NCBI GenBank assembly: GCA_944739405.2
Contig: OX123190.2
Location: 18,388,807-18,452,806 of the forward strand
From: Euclidia mi
Lineage: Eukaryota > Arthropoda > Insecta > Lepidoptera > Erebidae
Reading direction: 5' to 3'
Length of the DNA stretch: 64,000 nt
Made by a program: the position numbers and the translations under genes. The notes under the pieces were generated by a model. It was not told the origin of the DNA and searched no databases. It saw nothing but the letters and a program-made list of their open reading frames with translations. The first letter of the stretch is position 1; each line of letters starts with the position of its first letter. Positions 45,907-56,038 of this stretch are shown piece by piece.

Positions 45907-46144
45907 ATTTTTTATAGACTCACGCCTTTGTCCCCGAAGGGGTAGGCAAAGGCTTAAGATTACACCCACATTTCACCATGAATTTTTGGGTCCCACGTAA
46001 TAGGGGGCGAGCCTATGGCCGTACCGGACACATTACCAGACTCCGTGCTGCTACTGAGAATTTCATAACGGAAAAACCCAATAACAGTTTGCCCGACCCG
46101 GGAATCGAACCCGAGATCTCCCAATCCCACGCGCACATTTATGG
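45907..46144 (-). mobile_element. SINE family a, 5'-truncated
   Basis: From a T-run and GACTCACGCC through GCGAGCCTATGGCCG to box B (CGGGAATCGAACCCGAG). It breaks at CACATTTATG inside the head. Confidence 0.85.
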
Positions 46145-47047
46145 GCTTATTTTAATTTTAAGACATAATTAAGTTGCTTTTTTATGTAATAGTTGATTTT
46201 GTAAAGAAAATAAATGGTATTGATTATTTATTATATTATGGTGATCGTTTTCAAAAGTACTAGGATAACATAAATGAACAGAGGTTAGAAGTGTTTATAG
46301 AATCAGGTAAGTAACAAAGTTATCAATCAGTAAAATGTTTTGAAAAGTACCAGGGTAACACAAATGAACAGAAGTTAGTAGCCTTATAAAAATCCTGGTT
46401 TCAGGGTCATGAATCAGAAATAAGGCACTGCATGGTATAGGTAAAACTCAGGCGCACAGCAACAGCTCTGCCCTGTGGTCACCGCTCCCCGCACCGCACC
46501 CTGCTCCCCGCTGCATTGTATTATTTTTATATTCAACAAATGTCATAAAGTATACTAAAATCTCCTGTCTTATCAACTATCGATATTTTCCGTTTGTTAT
46601 TACCCAGCACTATTGCACCTTGATATTTAATTGCGCTTTGTGGAATAAAATAGTTACGCTTTTGTAGTTGCGCTCAAAAATAGTTGCGCTTTTAGGAATA
46701 CCCCTTTAAATTATTTATCTAGTAACTAATTAAAATAAACCTTATATTTTCCATTATTCAATAGATAACTGCGACAAACGTTGTGGCACTGGGTTACAGA
46801 TACAACAGATAAAATGATCTAAATTAATTATTTCTACATATTATACTTATATGTAACTATGTAGTGATAAAAATTGTAGAATTGGTAGATAGCGCAATAG
46901 TCTGCATTTTATACCGTCACAGTGTCTAGCTTTCAAAATATTTATCTTATGTAAAAAGTGCATTGTTGCTCAAGCGAAATTGCATATTCTGCATACTATT
47001 ATATACAATTTCTTTGATTCCGTGATCCGAGAGATTAACGGCCATTT
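46145..47047. other. nothing coding; one tandem duplication
   Basis: AT-rich. Contains the 90-bp tandem duplication described separately (46247-46404) and a loose series of TAGTTGCGCTTTT-like repeats (46630-46700). Confidence 0.4.
46247..46404. repeat. imperfect tandem duplication, 90-bp period
   Basis: GTTTTCAAAAGTACTAGGAT and the following AACATAAATGAACAG at 46247 recur at 46337 as GTTTTGAAAAGTACCAGGGT and AACACAAATGAACAG. About 58 bp of each copy align. Confidence 0.75.
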
Positions 47048-47178
47048 TCAATATTCGAACTATAGATAGATCTGTAGATTTTAGTGTCGTGTTTGACATA
47101 TTTTGTATGGAGCTTATGTCAAAAACTGTCAAAAACGAATCTTAAATCTACAGATCTATCTAAATTTCGAATATTGAA
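47048..47178. mobile_element. small foldback MITE
   Basis: The element is 131 bp. Outer arms TTCAATATTCGAA / TTCGAATATTGAA are exact complements, and ATAGATAGATCTGTAGATTT pairs closely with AAATCTACAGATCTATCTAA. The target duplication is not clear. Confidence 0.7.
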
Positions 47179-47214
47179 TTCCGGTGTAAATAAATAAATA
47201 AAATGCCAGACAAC

Positions 47215-47310
47215 TGTAACATAAGAAGCCATGATAGCGGACCCCGAGCTCCAAATCAAAGGTCTTGAATCGCAACAAGGACAGCGCTAGGATGATGACG
47301 ATGATGATGA
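47215..47310 (+). mobile_element. SINE family b tail
   Basis: CCATGATAGCGGACCCCGAG, GTCTTGAATCGCAACAAGGA and CAGCGCTAGGATGATGACG, ending in a GATGAT tract. The head is missing. Confidence 0.65.
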
Positions 47311-47399
47311 CCCGTAAAAAGGAAATATAACAATTACAGCCCCAAAACAGTTGTTTCTTAAAAAAAAATAAAGAAAATTACCCATAAAGAAGGAAACAG

Positions 47400-47470
47400 T
47401 AAAAAATGCCCGCTCAAGGAACGAACCCTGAGTCTTACAGACATTAAACCATTAGACAAGAACACCCAGA
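47400..47470 (-). mobile_element. tRNA-like SINE head remnant
   Basis: On the minus strand CTCAGGGTTCGTTCCTTGAG looks like a T-arm with box B, preceded by TTGTCTAATGGTTTAATGTC, which resembles box A. It does not fold into a convincing tRNA. Confidence 0.35.
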
Positions 47471-47883
47471 TTGTATTGACTCTAACCCGAGAAGAGTTAA
47501 ATTAAAATGATACACCTAAATACATTTTTATAAAAACGTAAATATATTTTCATCAAATTTATTCAAACTCTAACCTTTTGTCTCATACGCAAACGTAATA
47601 CGACATTAAGCTTAAATAATGAGTAAATTTCATAGAACAGGTATTATCACTGTCTGGTATCTCACGCTAACTAATTTGTCTAAACACCCCTGAGGTCGTC
47701 CTGCTCGATATATGAGCGATTATCACGAATCGAATGATTAAGGAAAATTATGATTATATTGGTTTAAATGGAATGGTGATGAGTGGCATGAGGATAAAGA
47801 ATCAAATTATTTATTATGACATGTTGAGTGAGTGGTTTACTCGACACATTCTTGTAATTTCGATGTATGGGTATATAATAAGC

Positions 47884-49000
47884 TATATAAAATCCTTGCG
47901 TTACTGACTGACTGACAGACACGCTACAGCCGAAACTATTGGGCGCAGGAAGCTGAAAGGAGAAATACCAAATACGGCCTGTAGCGGCCAGAAAGTTGTG
48001 AATCGTTGAAATTAAACATATAATTTTTAAAAATTTTACGTCGTTTTCGTTTCTTGATAGAGTATCGGTGAAAGAATTTAGTTTTTAAAGATTAATTATT
48101 TTGAATAGGCTATGGTAATAGCGGATGAATGTCTTATGTTGCCAGCATTAAAAATAAAATGAAGTATGGTAGGCAGAAATTGTTTTAAGGAAATAATATT
48201 TTTATTATTATATTAGAAAACAATATATTTTATTTACTTTATAAGTATATTTGTAAAAAGAATCAAGAAATATATAATTTATTATACATTCCATAATTAT
48301 TAATCGGTAAAAATCGTTTTGTTTTTTAATCGATAGTAGAAATATTTTTTCAAACCATTTGCAACACTTTTTTTATCTGTAATGTCATTCGTGTTGCTAC
48401 TGTGTATCGTAAATATTTTGCTATGATTTATTGGTATTTTCGTACGGTTTTAATGTAATGTAATTGAATATAAATTCAATAATAATGATCAGTACCTTCT
48501 ACCCATGCTAAGAATATGCAGCGGTGTTTGTGATTGTGGTTAGCTTTTTTGGACGAGTATACATAGTACGAGGTTCCCTAGTACACAGGTGATTATTCAT
48601 TATTATTGGCCACACTTTATGTAGTTTTTGTTCTTTAAGACGCAAAGACATACCTTTATTTACATCTAGGTATTATATTTATGTTAAAATTCAATTTTGA
48701 GGTATATTTAGTTGCGGAATAATTTCCATTTCAAATATCTCGTATCTTATTTCCACCAAAAGTTATTTAAAAAGAAATTATACAGGTTAATAGAGTAGTC
48801 ATTTATCTTCAAAACACACATGGTATCTTGTTTGGCCGTGCCAGGCCCATAATGTATGGCCAAATGGTACATCTCCTTTGGCATGTATGTTCCTTGGGGA
48901 CCGTAGGGGTGCACTAAGAAGGGATTTCCCGAAATTCCCACGGGATCGTCCAAAACGGGTAAATTAAAAAAATGCAGGCGTAGCTGCTGGTGTCCTCTAG
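47884..49000 (+). mobile_element. array unit 0, split by an insertion
   Basis: The 5' part (47884-47958, to AGGAAGCTGAAA) and the 3' part (48877-49000, from TTTGGCATGTATG to CTCTAG) together form one Helitron-like unit like those that follow. The intervening 918 bp is a separate element. Joined across the gap, the site reads GCTGAAATTTGGC, exactly as in every intact unit. Confidence 0.9.
47959..48876. mobile_element. AAA/TTT-inserted DNA element, Spy-like, no TSD
   Basis: The element is 918 bp and AT-rich, with no long ORF. It starts GGAGAAATACCAAAT and ends with ATTTGGTACATCTCC-like complement (the right end reads CAAATGGTACATCTCC). The imperfect terminal inverted repeat matches at 11 of the first 15 positions. 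It lies precisely between AAA and TTT of the host repeat and nothing is duplicated. Insertion between AAA and TTT without target duplication is the reported property of Spy transposons, distant relatives of PIF/Harbinger and ISL2EU. Assignment is inference, as no transposase is present. Confidence 0.6.
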
Positions 49001-49003
49001 TCA

Positions 49004-50670
49004 TCTTAATATATAAAATCCTTGCGTTACTGACTGACTGACAGACACGCTACAGCCGAAACTATTGGGCGCAGGAAGCTGAAATTTGGCATGTATGTTC
49101 CTTGGGGACCGTAGGGGTGCACTAAGAAGGGATTTCCCGAAATTCCCACGGGATCGTCCAAAACGGGTAAATTAAAAAAAATGCAGGCGTAGCTGCTGGT
49201 GTCCTCTAGTCTTCTTAATATATAAAATCCTTGCGTTACTGACTGACTGAAAGACACGCTACAGCCGAAACTATTGGGCGCAGGAAGCTGAAATTTGGCA
49301 TGTATGTTCCTTGGGGACCGTAGGGGTGCACTAAGAAGGGATTTCCCGAAATTCCCACGGGATCGTCCAAAACGGGTAAATTAAAAAAATGCAGGCGTAG
49401 CTGCTGGTGTCCTCTAGTCTTCTTAATATATAAAATCCTTGCGTTACTGACTGACTGACAGACACGCTACAGCCGAAACTATTGGGCGCAGGAAGCTGAA
49501 ATTTGGCATGTATGTTCCTTGGGGACCGTAGGGGTGCACTAAGAAGGGATTTCCCGAAATTCCCACGGGATCGTCCAAAACGGGTAAATTAAAAAAAATG
49601 CAGGCGTAGCTGCTGGTGTCTTCTAGTCTTCTTAATATATAAAATCCTTGCGTTACTGACTGACTGAAAGACACGCTACAGCCGAAACTATTGGGCGCAG
49701 GAAGCTGAAATTTGGCATGTATGTTCCTTGGGGACCGTAGGGGTGCACTAAGAAAGGATTTCCCGAAATTCCCACGGGATCGTCCAAAACGGGTAAATTA
49801 AAAAAATGCAGGCGTAGCTGCTGGTGTCCTCTAGTCTTCTTAATATATAAAATCCTTGCGTTACTGACTGACTGACAGACACGCTACAGCCGAAACTATT
49901 GGGCGCAGGAAGCTGAAATTTGGCATGTATGTTCCTTGGGGACCGTAGGGGTGCACTAAGAAGGGATTTCCCGAAATTCCCACGGGATCGTCCAAAACGG
50001 GTAAATTAAAAAAAATGCAGGCGTAGCTGCTGGTGTCCTCTAGTCTTCTTAATATATAAAATCCTTGCGTTACTGACTGACTGAAAGACACGCTACAGCC
50101 GAAACTATTGGGCGCAGGAAGCTGAAATTTGGCATGTATGTTCCTTGGGGACCGTAGGGGTGCACTAAGAAGGGATTTCCCGAAATTCCCACGGGATCGT
50201 CCAAAACGGGTAAATTAAAAAAATGCAGGCGTAGCTGCTGGTGTCCTCTAGTCTTCTTAATATATAAAATCCTTGCGTTACTGACTGACTGACAGACACG
50301 CTACAGCCGAAACTATTGGGCGCAGGAAGCTGAAATTTGGCATGTATGTTCCTTGGGGACCGTAGGGGTGCACTAAGAAGGGATTTCCCGAAATTCCCAC
50401 GGGATCGTCCAAAACGGGTAAATTAAAAAAAATGCAGGCGTAGCTGCTGGTGTCTTCTAGTCTTCTTAATATATAAAATCCTTGCGTTACTGACTGACTG
50501 AAAGACACGCTACAGCCGAAACTATTGGGCGCAGGAAGCTGAAATTTGGCATGTATGTTCCTTGGGGACCGTAGGGGTGCACTAAGAAAGGATTTCCCGA
50601 AATTCCCACGGGATCGGCCAAAACGGGTAAATTAAAAAAAAATGCAGTCGTAGCTGCTGGCGTTCTCTAG
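49004..50670 (+). repeat. Helitron-like tandem array, first block (8 units)
   Basis: Eight head-to-tail units of 205-207 bp run from TCTTAATATATAAAATCC to CTAG, separated by 3-nt spacers (TCA or TCT). Units alternate between a GACAGACACG and a GAAAGACACG type, giving a 417-bp period. Units 3 and 7 share TCTTCTAG, and units 4 and 8 share TAAGAAAGG, giving an 834-bp period. The last unit has its own 3' variant (GCAGTCGTAGCTGCTGGCG). Recurrent 76-residue frames on the minus strand are by-products of the repeat, not genes. Confidence 0.93.
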
Positions 50671-50789
50671 TATTATCATATGAAGTACTATCGAAATGTA
50701 AGCAGTGAAAATAATTTTGTGACTATGGGATATGCATAGTCAATGCAACAGTGTAAATGTGCTGGCGTTAGGTATTTCAGTTGCTTAAC

Positions 50790-50865
50790 GGTCTAACCAG
50801 ATATGACTGAAAATCAAGTTTTGCACATAACGACTGCCGAAAGGACAGCAAAAGATATTCCAAAG
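50790..50865 (-). mobile_element. SINE family b scrap inside the duplicated block
   Basis: GGTCTAACCAGATATGACTG followed by CGACTGCCGAAAGGAC is a decayed piece of the family b tail. An identical scrap lies 2020 bp further on, at 52810-52885. Confidence 0.45.
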
Positions 50866-50931
50866 CTTTTTACTAATTAAATAACTAAGTGTCCATTAAA
50901 TAAAATTAGATATTTCGCTTAAAAAATCTAT

Positions 50932-52948
50932 CACTAAGAAGGGATTTCCCGAAATTCCCACGGGATCGTCCAAAACGGGTAAATTAAAAAAATGCAGGCG
51001 TAGCTGCTGGTGTCCTCTAGTCATCTTAATATATAAAATCCTTGCGTTACTGACTGACTGACAGACACGCTACAGCCGAAACTATTGGGCGCAGGAAGCT
51101 GAAATTTGGCATGTATGTTCCTTGGGGACCGTAGGGGTGCACTAAGAAGGGATTTCCCGAAATTCCCACGGGATCGTCCAAAACGGGTAAATTAAAAAAA
51201 ATGCAGGCGTAGCTGCTGGTGTCCTCTAGTCTTCTTAATATATAAAATCCTTGCGTTACTGACTGACTGAAAGACACGCTACAGCCGAAACTATTGGGCG
51301 CAGGAAGCTGAAATTTGGCATGTATGTTCCTTGGGGACCGTAGGGGTGCACTAAGAAGGGATTTCCCGAAATTCCCACGGGATCGTCCAAAACGGGTAAA
51401 TTAAAAAAATGCAGGCGTAGCTGCTGGTGTCCTCTAGTCTTCTTAATATATAAAATCCTTGCGTTACTGACTGACTGACAGACACGCTACAGCCGAAACT
51501 ATTGGGCGCAGGAAGCTGAAATTTGGCATGTATGTTCCTTGGGGACCGTAGGGGTGCACTAAGAAGGGATTTCCCGAAATTCCCACGGGATCGTCCAAAA
51601 CGGGTAAATTAAAAAAAATGCAGGCGTAGCTGCTGGTGTCTTCTAGTCTTCTTAATATATAAAATCCTTGCGTTACTGACTGACTGAAAGACACGCTACA
51701 GCCGAAACTATTGGGCGCAGGAAGCTGAAATTTGGCATGTATGTTCCTTGGGGACCGTAGGGGTGCACTAAGAAAGGATTTCCCGAAATTCCCACGGGAT
51801 CGTCCAAAACGGGTAAATTAAAAAAATGCAGGCGTAGCTGCTGGTGTCCTCTAGTCTTCTTAATATATAAAATCCTTGCGTTACTGACTGACTGACAGAC
51901 ACGCTACAGCCGAAACTATTGGGCGCAGGAAGCTGAAATTTGGCATGTATGTTCCTTGGGGACCGTAGGGGTGCACTAAGAAGGGATTTCCCGAAATTCC
52001 CACGGGATCGTCCAAAACGGGTAAATTAAAAAAAATGCAGGCGTAGCTGCTGGTGTCCTCTAGTCTTCTTAATATATAAAATCCTTGCGTTACTGACTGA
52101 CTGAAAGACACGCTACAGCCGAAACTATTGGGCGCAGGAAGCTGAAATTTGGCATGTATGTTCCTTGGGGACCGTAGGGGTGCACTAAGAAGGGATTTCC
52201 CGAAATTCCCACGGGATCGTCCAAAACGGGTAAATTAAAAAAATGCAGGCGTAGCTGCTGGTGTCCTCTAGTCTTCTTAATATATAAAATCCTTGCGTTA
52301 CTGACTGACTGACAGACACGCTACAGCCGAAACTATTGGGCGCAGGAAGCTGAAATTTGGCATGTATGTTCCTTGGGGACCGTAGGGGTGCACTAAGAAG
52401 GGATTTCCCGAAATTCCCACGGGATCGTCCAAAACGGGTAAATTAAAAAAAATGCAGGCGTAGCTGCTGGTGTCTTCTAGTCTTCTTAATATATAAAATC
52501 CTTGCGTTACTGACTGACTGAAAGACACGCTACAGCCGAAACTATTGGGCGCAGGAAGCTGAAATTTGGCATGTATGTTCCTTGGGGACCGTAGGGGTGC
52601 ACTAAGAAAGGATTTCCCGAAATTCCCACGGGATCGGCCAAAACGGGTAAATTAAAAAAAAATGCAGTCGTAGCTGCTGGCGTTCTCTAGTATTATCATA
52701 TGAAGTACTATCGAAATGTAAGCAGTGAAAATAATTTTGTGACTATGGGATATGCATAGTCAATGCAACAGTGTAAATGTGCTGGCGTTAGGTATTTCAG
52801 TTGCTTAACGGTCTAACCAGATATGACTGAAAATCAAGTTTTGCACATAACGACTGCCGAAAGGACAGCAAAAGATATTCCAAAGCTTTTTACTAATTAA
52901 ATAACTAAGTGTCCATTAAATAAAATTAGATATTTCGCTTAAAAAATC
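50932..52948 (+). repeat. duplicated 2-kb block, copy 2
   Basis: This is the second copy of 48912-50928. The junction between copies is AAAAAATC-TAT-CACTAAG, so three extra bases (50929-50931) join them and there is no extended homology at the break. The right boundary is at AAAAAATC (52941-52948), after which the sequence becomes unique. Confidence 0.92.
51024..52690 (+). repeat. Helitron-like tandem array, second block (8 units)
   Basis: Eight units with the same order of variants as 49004-50670, each shifted by 2020 bp. Units start at about 51024, 51233, 51441, 51650, 51858, 52067, 52275 and 52484. Confidence 0.93.
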
Positions 52949-53864
52949 ATATTTGAAAACCATACCGGTGAATCGAAAAGTTTAACTTTGGCATATTTCG
53001 CGCCTGCTTAGTAACAAACAAGCAGCCAAAGCCAACACCGATGAAACATGATATTTAGGTTATCTAACATCCATGTATCCTTATTTAGAGAAGGCGAGCA
53101 GTTTAAATATGTTAATAGCCATGTATCCGTGAGTTTGATTAGTAAGTACCACTTCATTAGCTGTCGCCGCTACGCAGATATTATCAAAGGTTCACCGTTA
53201 TGTGTTCATCCTAAAATGCAAATTATAATTGGCGTCGCCATAGAGCATAGATATTTACATAGAGGCGCATTTGTTATGGGCGCTCTGTAGACAAACTTTC
53301 TGTGACCCAAATTGCCGCTTGGCGGCGTGGCTGTCGCGCTGTGAGTCTGTGACAGCTGTCTCTATGAGTGCAAGAGAGACGTGTATCTTAACTACGAGAA
53401 CAAGAGAAACGGAGAACGACGCCAACGGCGCCAACTACGTACTCACTGACAACCGCCAACACGCCACTTGGAATCGGTACACGAAATCCTTAAGAAATGC
53501 GCTTCTATTATGTAAATCTGTATTCATTGGCGTCGCGTTCATCTGCTCTAATGAACAATACCGTTATTTCACACTGGTTGTATTTTGATTGACATTTCAT
53601 GCGTGTTATCTTCAAACTTACTTTGTAGGGTATGCACAGTATCTGCCGGTGTCGCAGTGTCATTCAGATGCTATCATCATGAGCCTACTTCATATTCTGT
53701 GCCACTGCTGGGCCAGTATGGCCATGTGGCCTATCGTAAGACCATAGTCTCTATGATAGGCGAGTGCGGGTTGGCAAACTTCACATATTGTCTTTACAGA
53801 ACATTATGGAGAACTCTCAGACATGCATATTTCCACAAAATCTTTTCCTTCACAACAAAGCAAG
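52949..53864. other. no gene recognised; CpG-richer 53190-53470
   Basis: Overlapping plus-strand frames at 53048-53290, 53271-53588 and 53585-53968 sit in different frames. The last runs into a SINE. Base composition is less AT-rich than its neighbours, with GTCGCC and GGCGTCGC repeats, but no domain is recognisable. It could be exon-adjacent or decayed mobile DNA. Confidence 0.35.
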
Positions 53865-53871
53865 CAATATA

Positions 53872-54132
53872 TTTTTTTTTTATAGACTCACGCCTGTATC
53901 CCCGAAAGGGTAGGCAGATATGTAATATTACACCCACATTTCGCCATAAATTTTTAGGTCCCACGTAATATGGGGCGAGCCTATTGCCGTACCGGGCACA
54001 TTACCAGACTCCGTGCTGCTACTGAGAATTTCCTAACGGAAAACCCCAATAACACTTTGCCCGATCCGGGAATCGAACCCGAGACCTCCCAATCCCACGC
54101 GCACATTTATGCCGCAAGACCAACGAGGCAGC
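53872..54132 (-). mobile_element. SINE family a, full length with target duplication
   Basis: From a T-run through CGAAAGGGTAGGCAG, GGGCGAGCCTATTGCCG and box B to the head end GAGGCAGC. It is flanked by CAATATA on both sides (53865-53871 and 54133-54139). Best-preserved minus-strand copy. Confidence 0.9.
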
Positions 54133-54456
54133 CAATATAAAAATCATCTATAATATTTAAGGTACAGGGCCTTCATATATCAAAAAACATTAAACATAAA
54201 TAAATAACATGGCAGACAAGGTGAATCCGCGGTTGGCTTAGTGATAAATAAAACAACTTTGAACTTATTCCAGAACATTGCGTTGTCCGAGAAAATTTAT
54301 CAATTTTGTTGGATTTTCTTTGATATTGTAAAACGATTGTGAACCATAAAAAGGGTTATGTCTTCATTTGGCAACAATGTCACTTTTTAACTATTTTTAC
54401 ATAAAATAGAAAGTCATGTCTTTCAAAAGGATTTAAAAAATGTTACTTGTCATAAG
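54133..54456. other. nothing recognised
   Basis: AT-rich spacer between two SINEs. Confidence 0.4.
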
Positions 54457-54780
54457 GCAGCGATAGCTGAATGGAGAGACCGACAGACTGCTATGCAGAG
54501 CGTCTCGGATTCGAATCCACGGCGCGCACCAATGACTTTTAGGAGTTAAGTGCGTATTAAATTGTTAATTATCGCTTGCTAAACGATGAAGGAAAACATC
54601 GTGAGGAAACTTGCATGTCTGAGAGTTCTCCATAAGGTTCTCGAAAGACATGTGAATTCTGCCAACCCGCACTTGGCCAGCGTGGTGGACTATTTTATAC
54701 CCTTCTCATAAGTGAGAAGAGGTCCGTGCCGAGCAGTGTGACAGTATAAAGGGCTGATGATGACATGATGACTAAGTACT
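54457..54780 (+). mobile_element. SINE family b variant
   Basis: CAGCGATAGCTGAATGGAG (box-A-like) and GGATTCGAATCCACGGCGCG (box B), then TTAATTATCGCTTGCTAAAC. The 3' half (GAAGGAAAACATCGTGAGGA, CAACCCGCACTTGGCCAGCG, AAGGGCTGATGATGA) differs from that of the copies at 25.6 and 38.1 kb. This is a second tail type on the same head. Confidence 0.8.
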
Positions 54781-54795
54781 TTTCATCGATATTCA

Positions 54796-54890
54796 TCAAT
54801 TCTTCATCCTCCTAGCGTTATCTTAGTCGCAACCTGGGGTCCGCTCACTAGTCTAACAGATTTGACTGAATATTAGCTTTTCCACGGAGT
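54796..54890 (-). mobile_element. SINE family b tail
   Basis: TCATCCTCCTAGCGTTATCT, TGGGGTCCGCTCACTAGTCT and ATTAGCTTTTCCACGG match the family b tail on the minus strand. Confidence 0.7.
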
Positions 54891-54892
54891 CA

Positions 54893-55130
54893 TCATCATC
54901 AGCCTTTAAAAGTCCACTGCTGGACTAGGTATCTCCTTCGAAAGGAGGAATCGGCCTACTATACCACGCTGGCCAAACGGGTTGGTATAGGGTTTGTATC
55001 AAGTTTTCCTTCTCATACAATGCTGTTCTCTGCATAATAATTATGCTCCCTCTGTCGGCTCTTACGACACCCATGGGATGATATGGGGTGGTGACAATGG
55101 AGTATTCTTAATCTGTCACCACACGGACAA
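54893..55130 (-). mobile_element. SINE family c
   Basis: CATCATCAGCCTTTAAAAGT, CCACTGCTGGACTAGG, ATACCACGCTGGCCAAACGG, GGCTCTTACGACACCCATGG and GGGGTGGTGACA: the reverse of 36530-36770. Confidence 0.78.
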
Positions 55131-55700
55131 CACCACATTCCACAGAGTACCTGTCTATAATGATGATCGCCGCAAAACCAAAAAGAAAACGATATTCCTG
55201 TTCAATATCAATATTATGGTCATGTAATTTTTGTTTCCTTGTCACCTCATCTCAGAGTTGATACTCGAAAAAGTGTAATTGGTTTTCTGTGACAAATTCT
55301 GATTAGCACCACAAAGAACTGAGCCAGGCAGAAATAATTGTATCTCTGCTACGCAGAACCGCGAATAAGCTGAAGCGCCAAATAAGCTTTATTTGACAAG
55401 CGACGATGCGTTTGACTTTCTTCGAACACTGTACAGGTTTAAAGCCTACACGAATATTGGTTTTCTCAGTATTGTTCAATACGTACCACGGTTTGGGTAT
55501 ACAACAGTACTTATAACAATTTTGCTCGTGGTAATCTATAGTTAATACTAAATCCGAAAAGAATTTCTTACGTTTTTGAGGACCCAGTTTCACCGCTAAG
55601 TATTTAATTAGTTACTATTGTTTTTTTTTGTTATTGAAGTCTATCAGAATGACTCCACGTCTGATCTTAAGCCGTCATGGGGTCCCATAGCAAAAGTCAT
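55131..55700. other. nothing recognised
   Basis: No supported feature. The minus-strand frame at 55303-55593 (96 codons) matches nothing I know. Confidence 0.4.
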
Positions 55701-55805
55701 CATGCCATGAAAATACCCTTTCAAGGACAGGACGTCTATAGACGTCATCATAATAAAACTTATATTGTCTCATTTACTGTCCTTGAAAGGGTTAATAATG
55801 GCATG
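55701..55805. mobile_element. foldback MITE, piggyBac-like ends
   Basis: Inverted arms CCCTTTCAAGGACAG (about 55716-55730) and CTGTCCTTGAAAGGG (55777-55791). The right one is followed by TTAA. The repeat extends outward to CATGCCAT / ATGGCATG. CCCTTT ends with TTAA suggest a piggyBac-derived MITE. The left TTAA is altered (AATA). A 16-bp palindrome GACGTCTATAGACGTC lies at 55731-55746. Confidence 0.6.
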
Positions 55806-56038
55806 TTGGCCCCTACCTTGATGGCCTAGAGAAAAGCATTTTTTCCCCATTAATTTTATGTCGGATAACACATCCAAATTTCAAATGTATTAGGACGATA
55901 TGGCCTGTCCAGATGGGCTGAAACTGGGCGTTAGTCTTGCAAATACAAAAGTACAACATACAAACAGGCCCACTTACTTTCGCTGTCGGTGACTAGGAAC
56001 AAAGTTGGCATCGCAACAAGGACAAAGTCACGGCGGAA

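Larger units (their letters stand above)
48912..50928 (+). repeat. duplicated 2-kb block, copy 1
   Basis: The block starts inside unit 0 (CACTAAGAAGGG), runs through eight units and ends in 258 bp of unrelated DNA (50671-50928, to AAAAAATC). It recurs at 50932-52948 with a constant 2020-bp offset. I found no difference in the parts I compared, including unit-specific variants and the 258-bp non-array part. Confidence 0.92.

Noticed and set aside
49027..52528. Eight identical 76-residue minus-strand ORFs in regular spacing
   Set aside because: They are by-products of the Helitron-like array. The frame begins in the CTGACTGACTG part and spans two units, and solo copies of the unit do not keep it.
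48801..52760. CRISPR-like array
   Set aside because: The repeats are about 206 bp with 3-nt spacers in a eukaryotic mobile-element context, with no cas genes.
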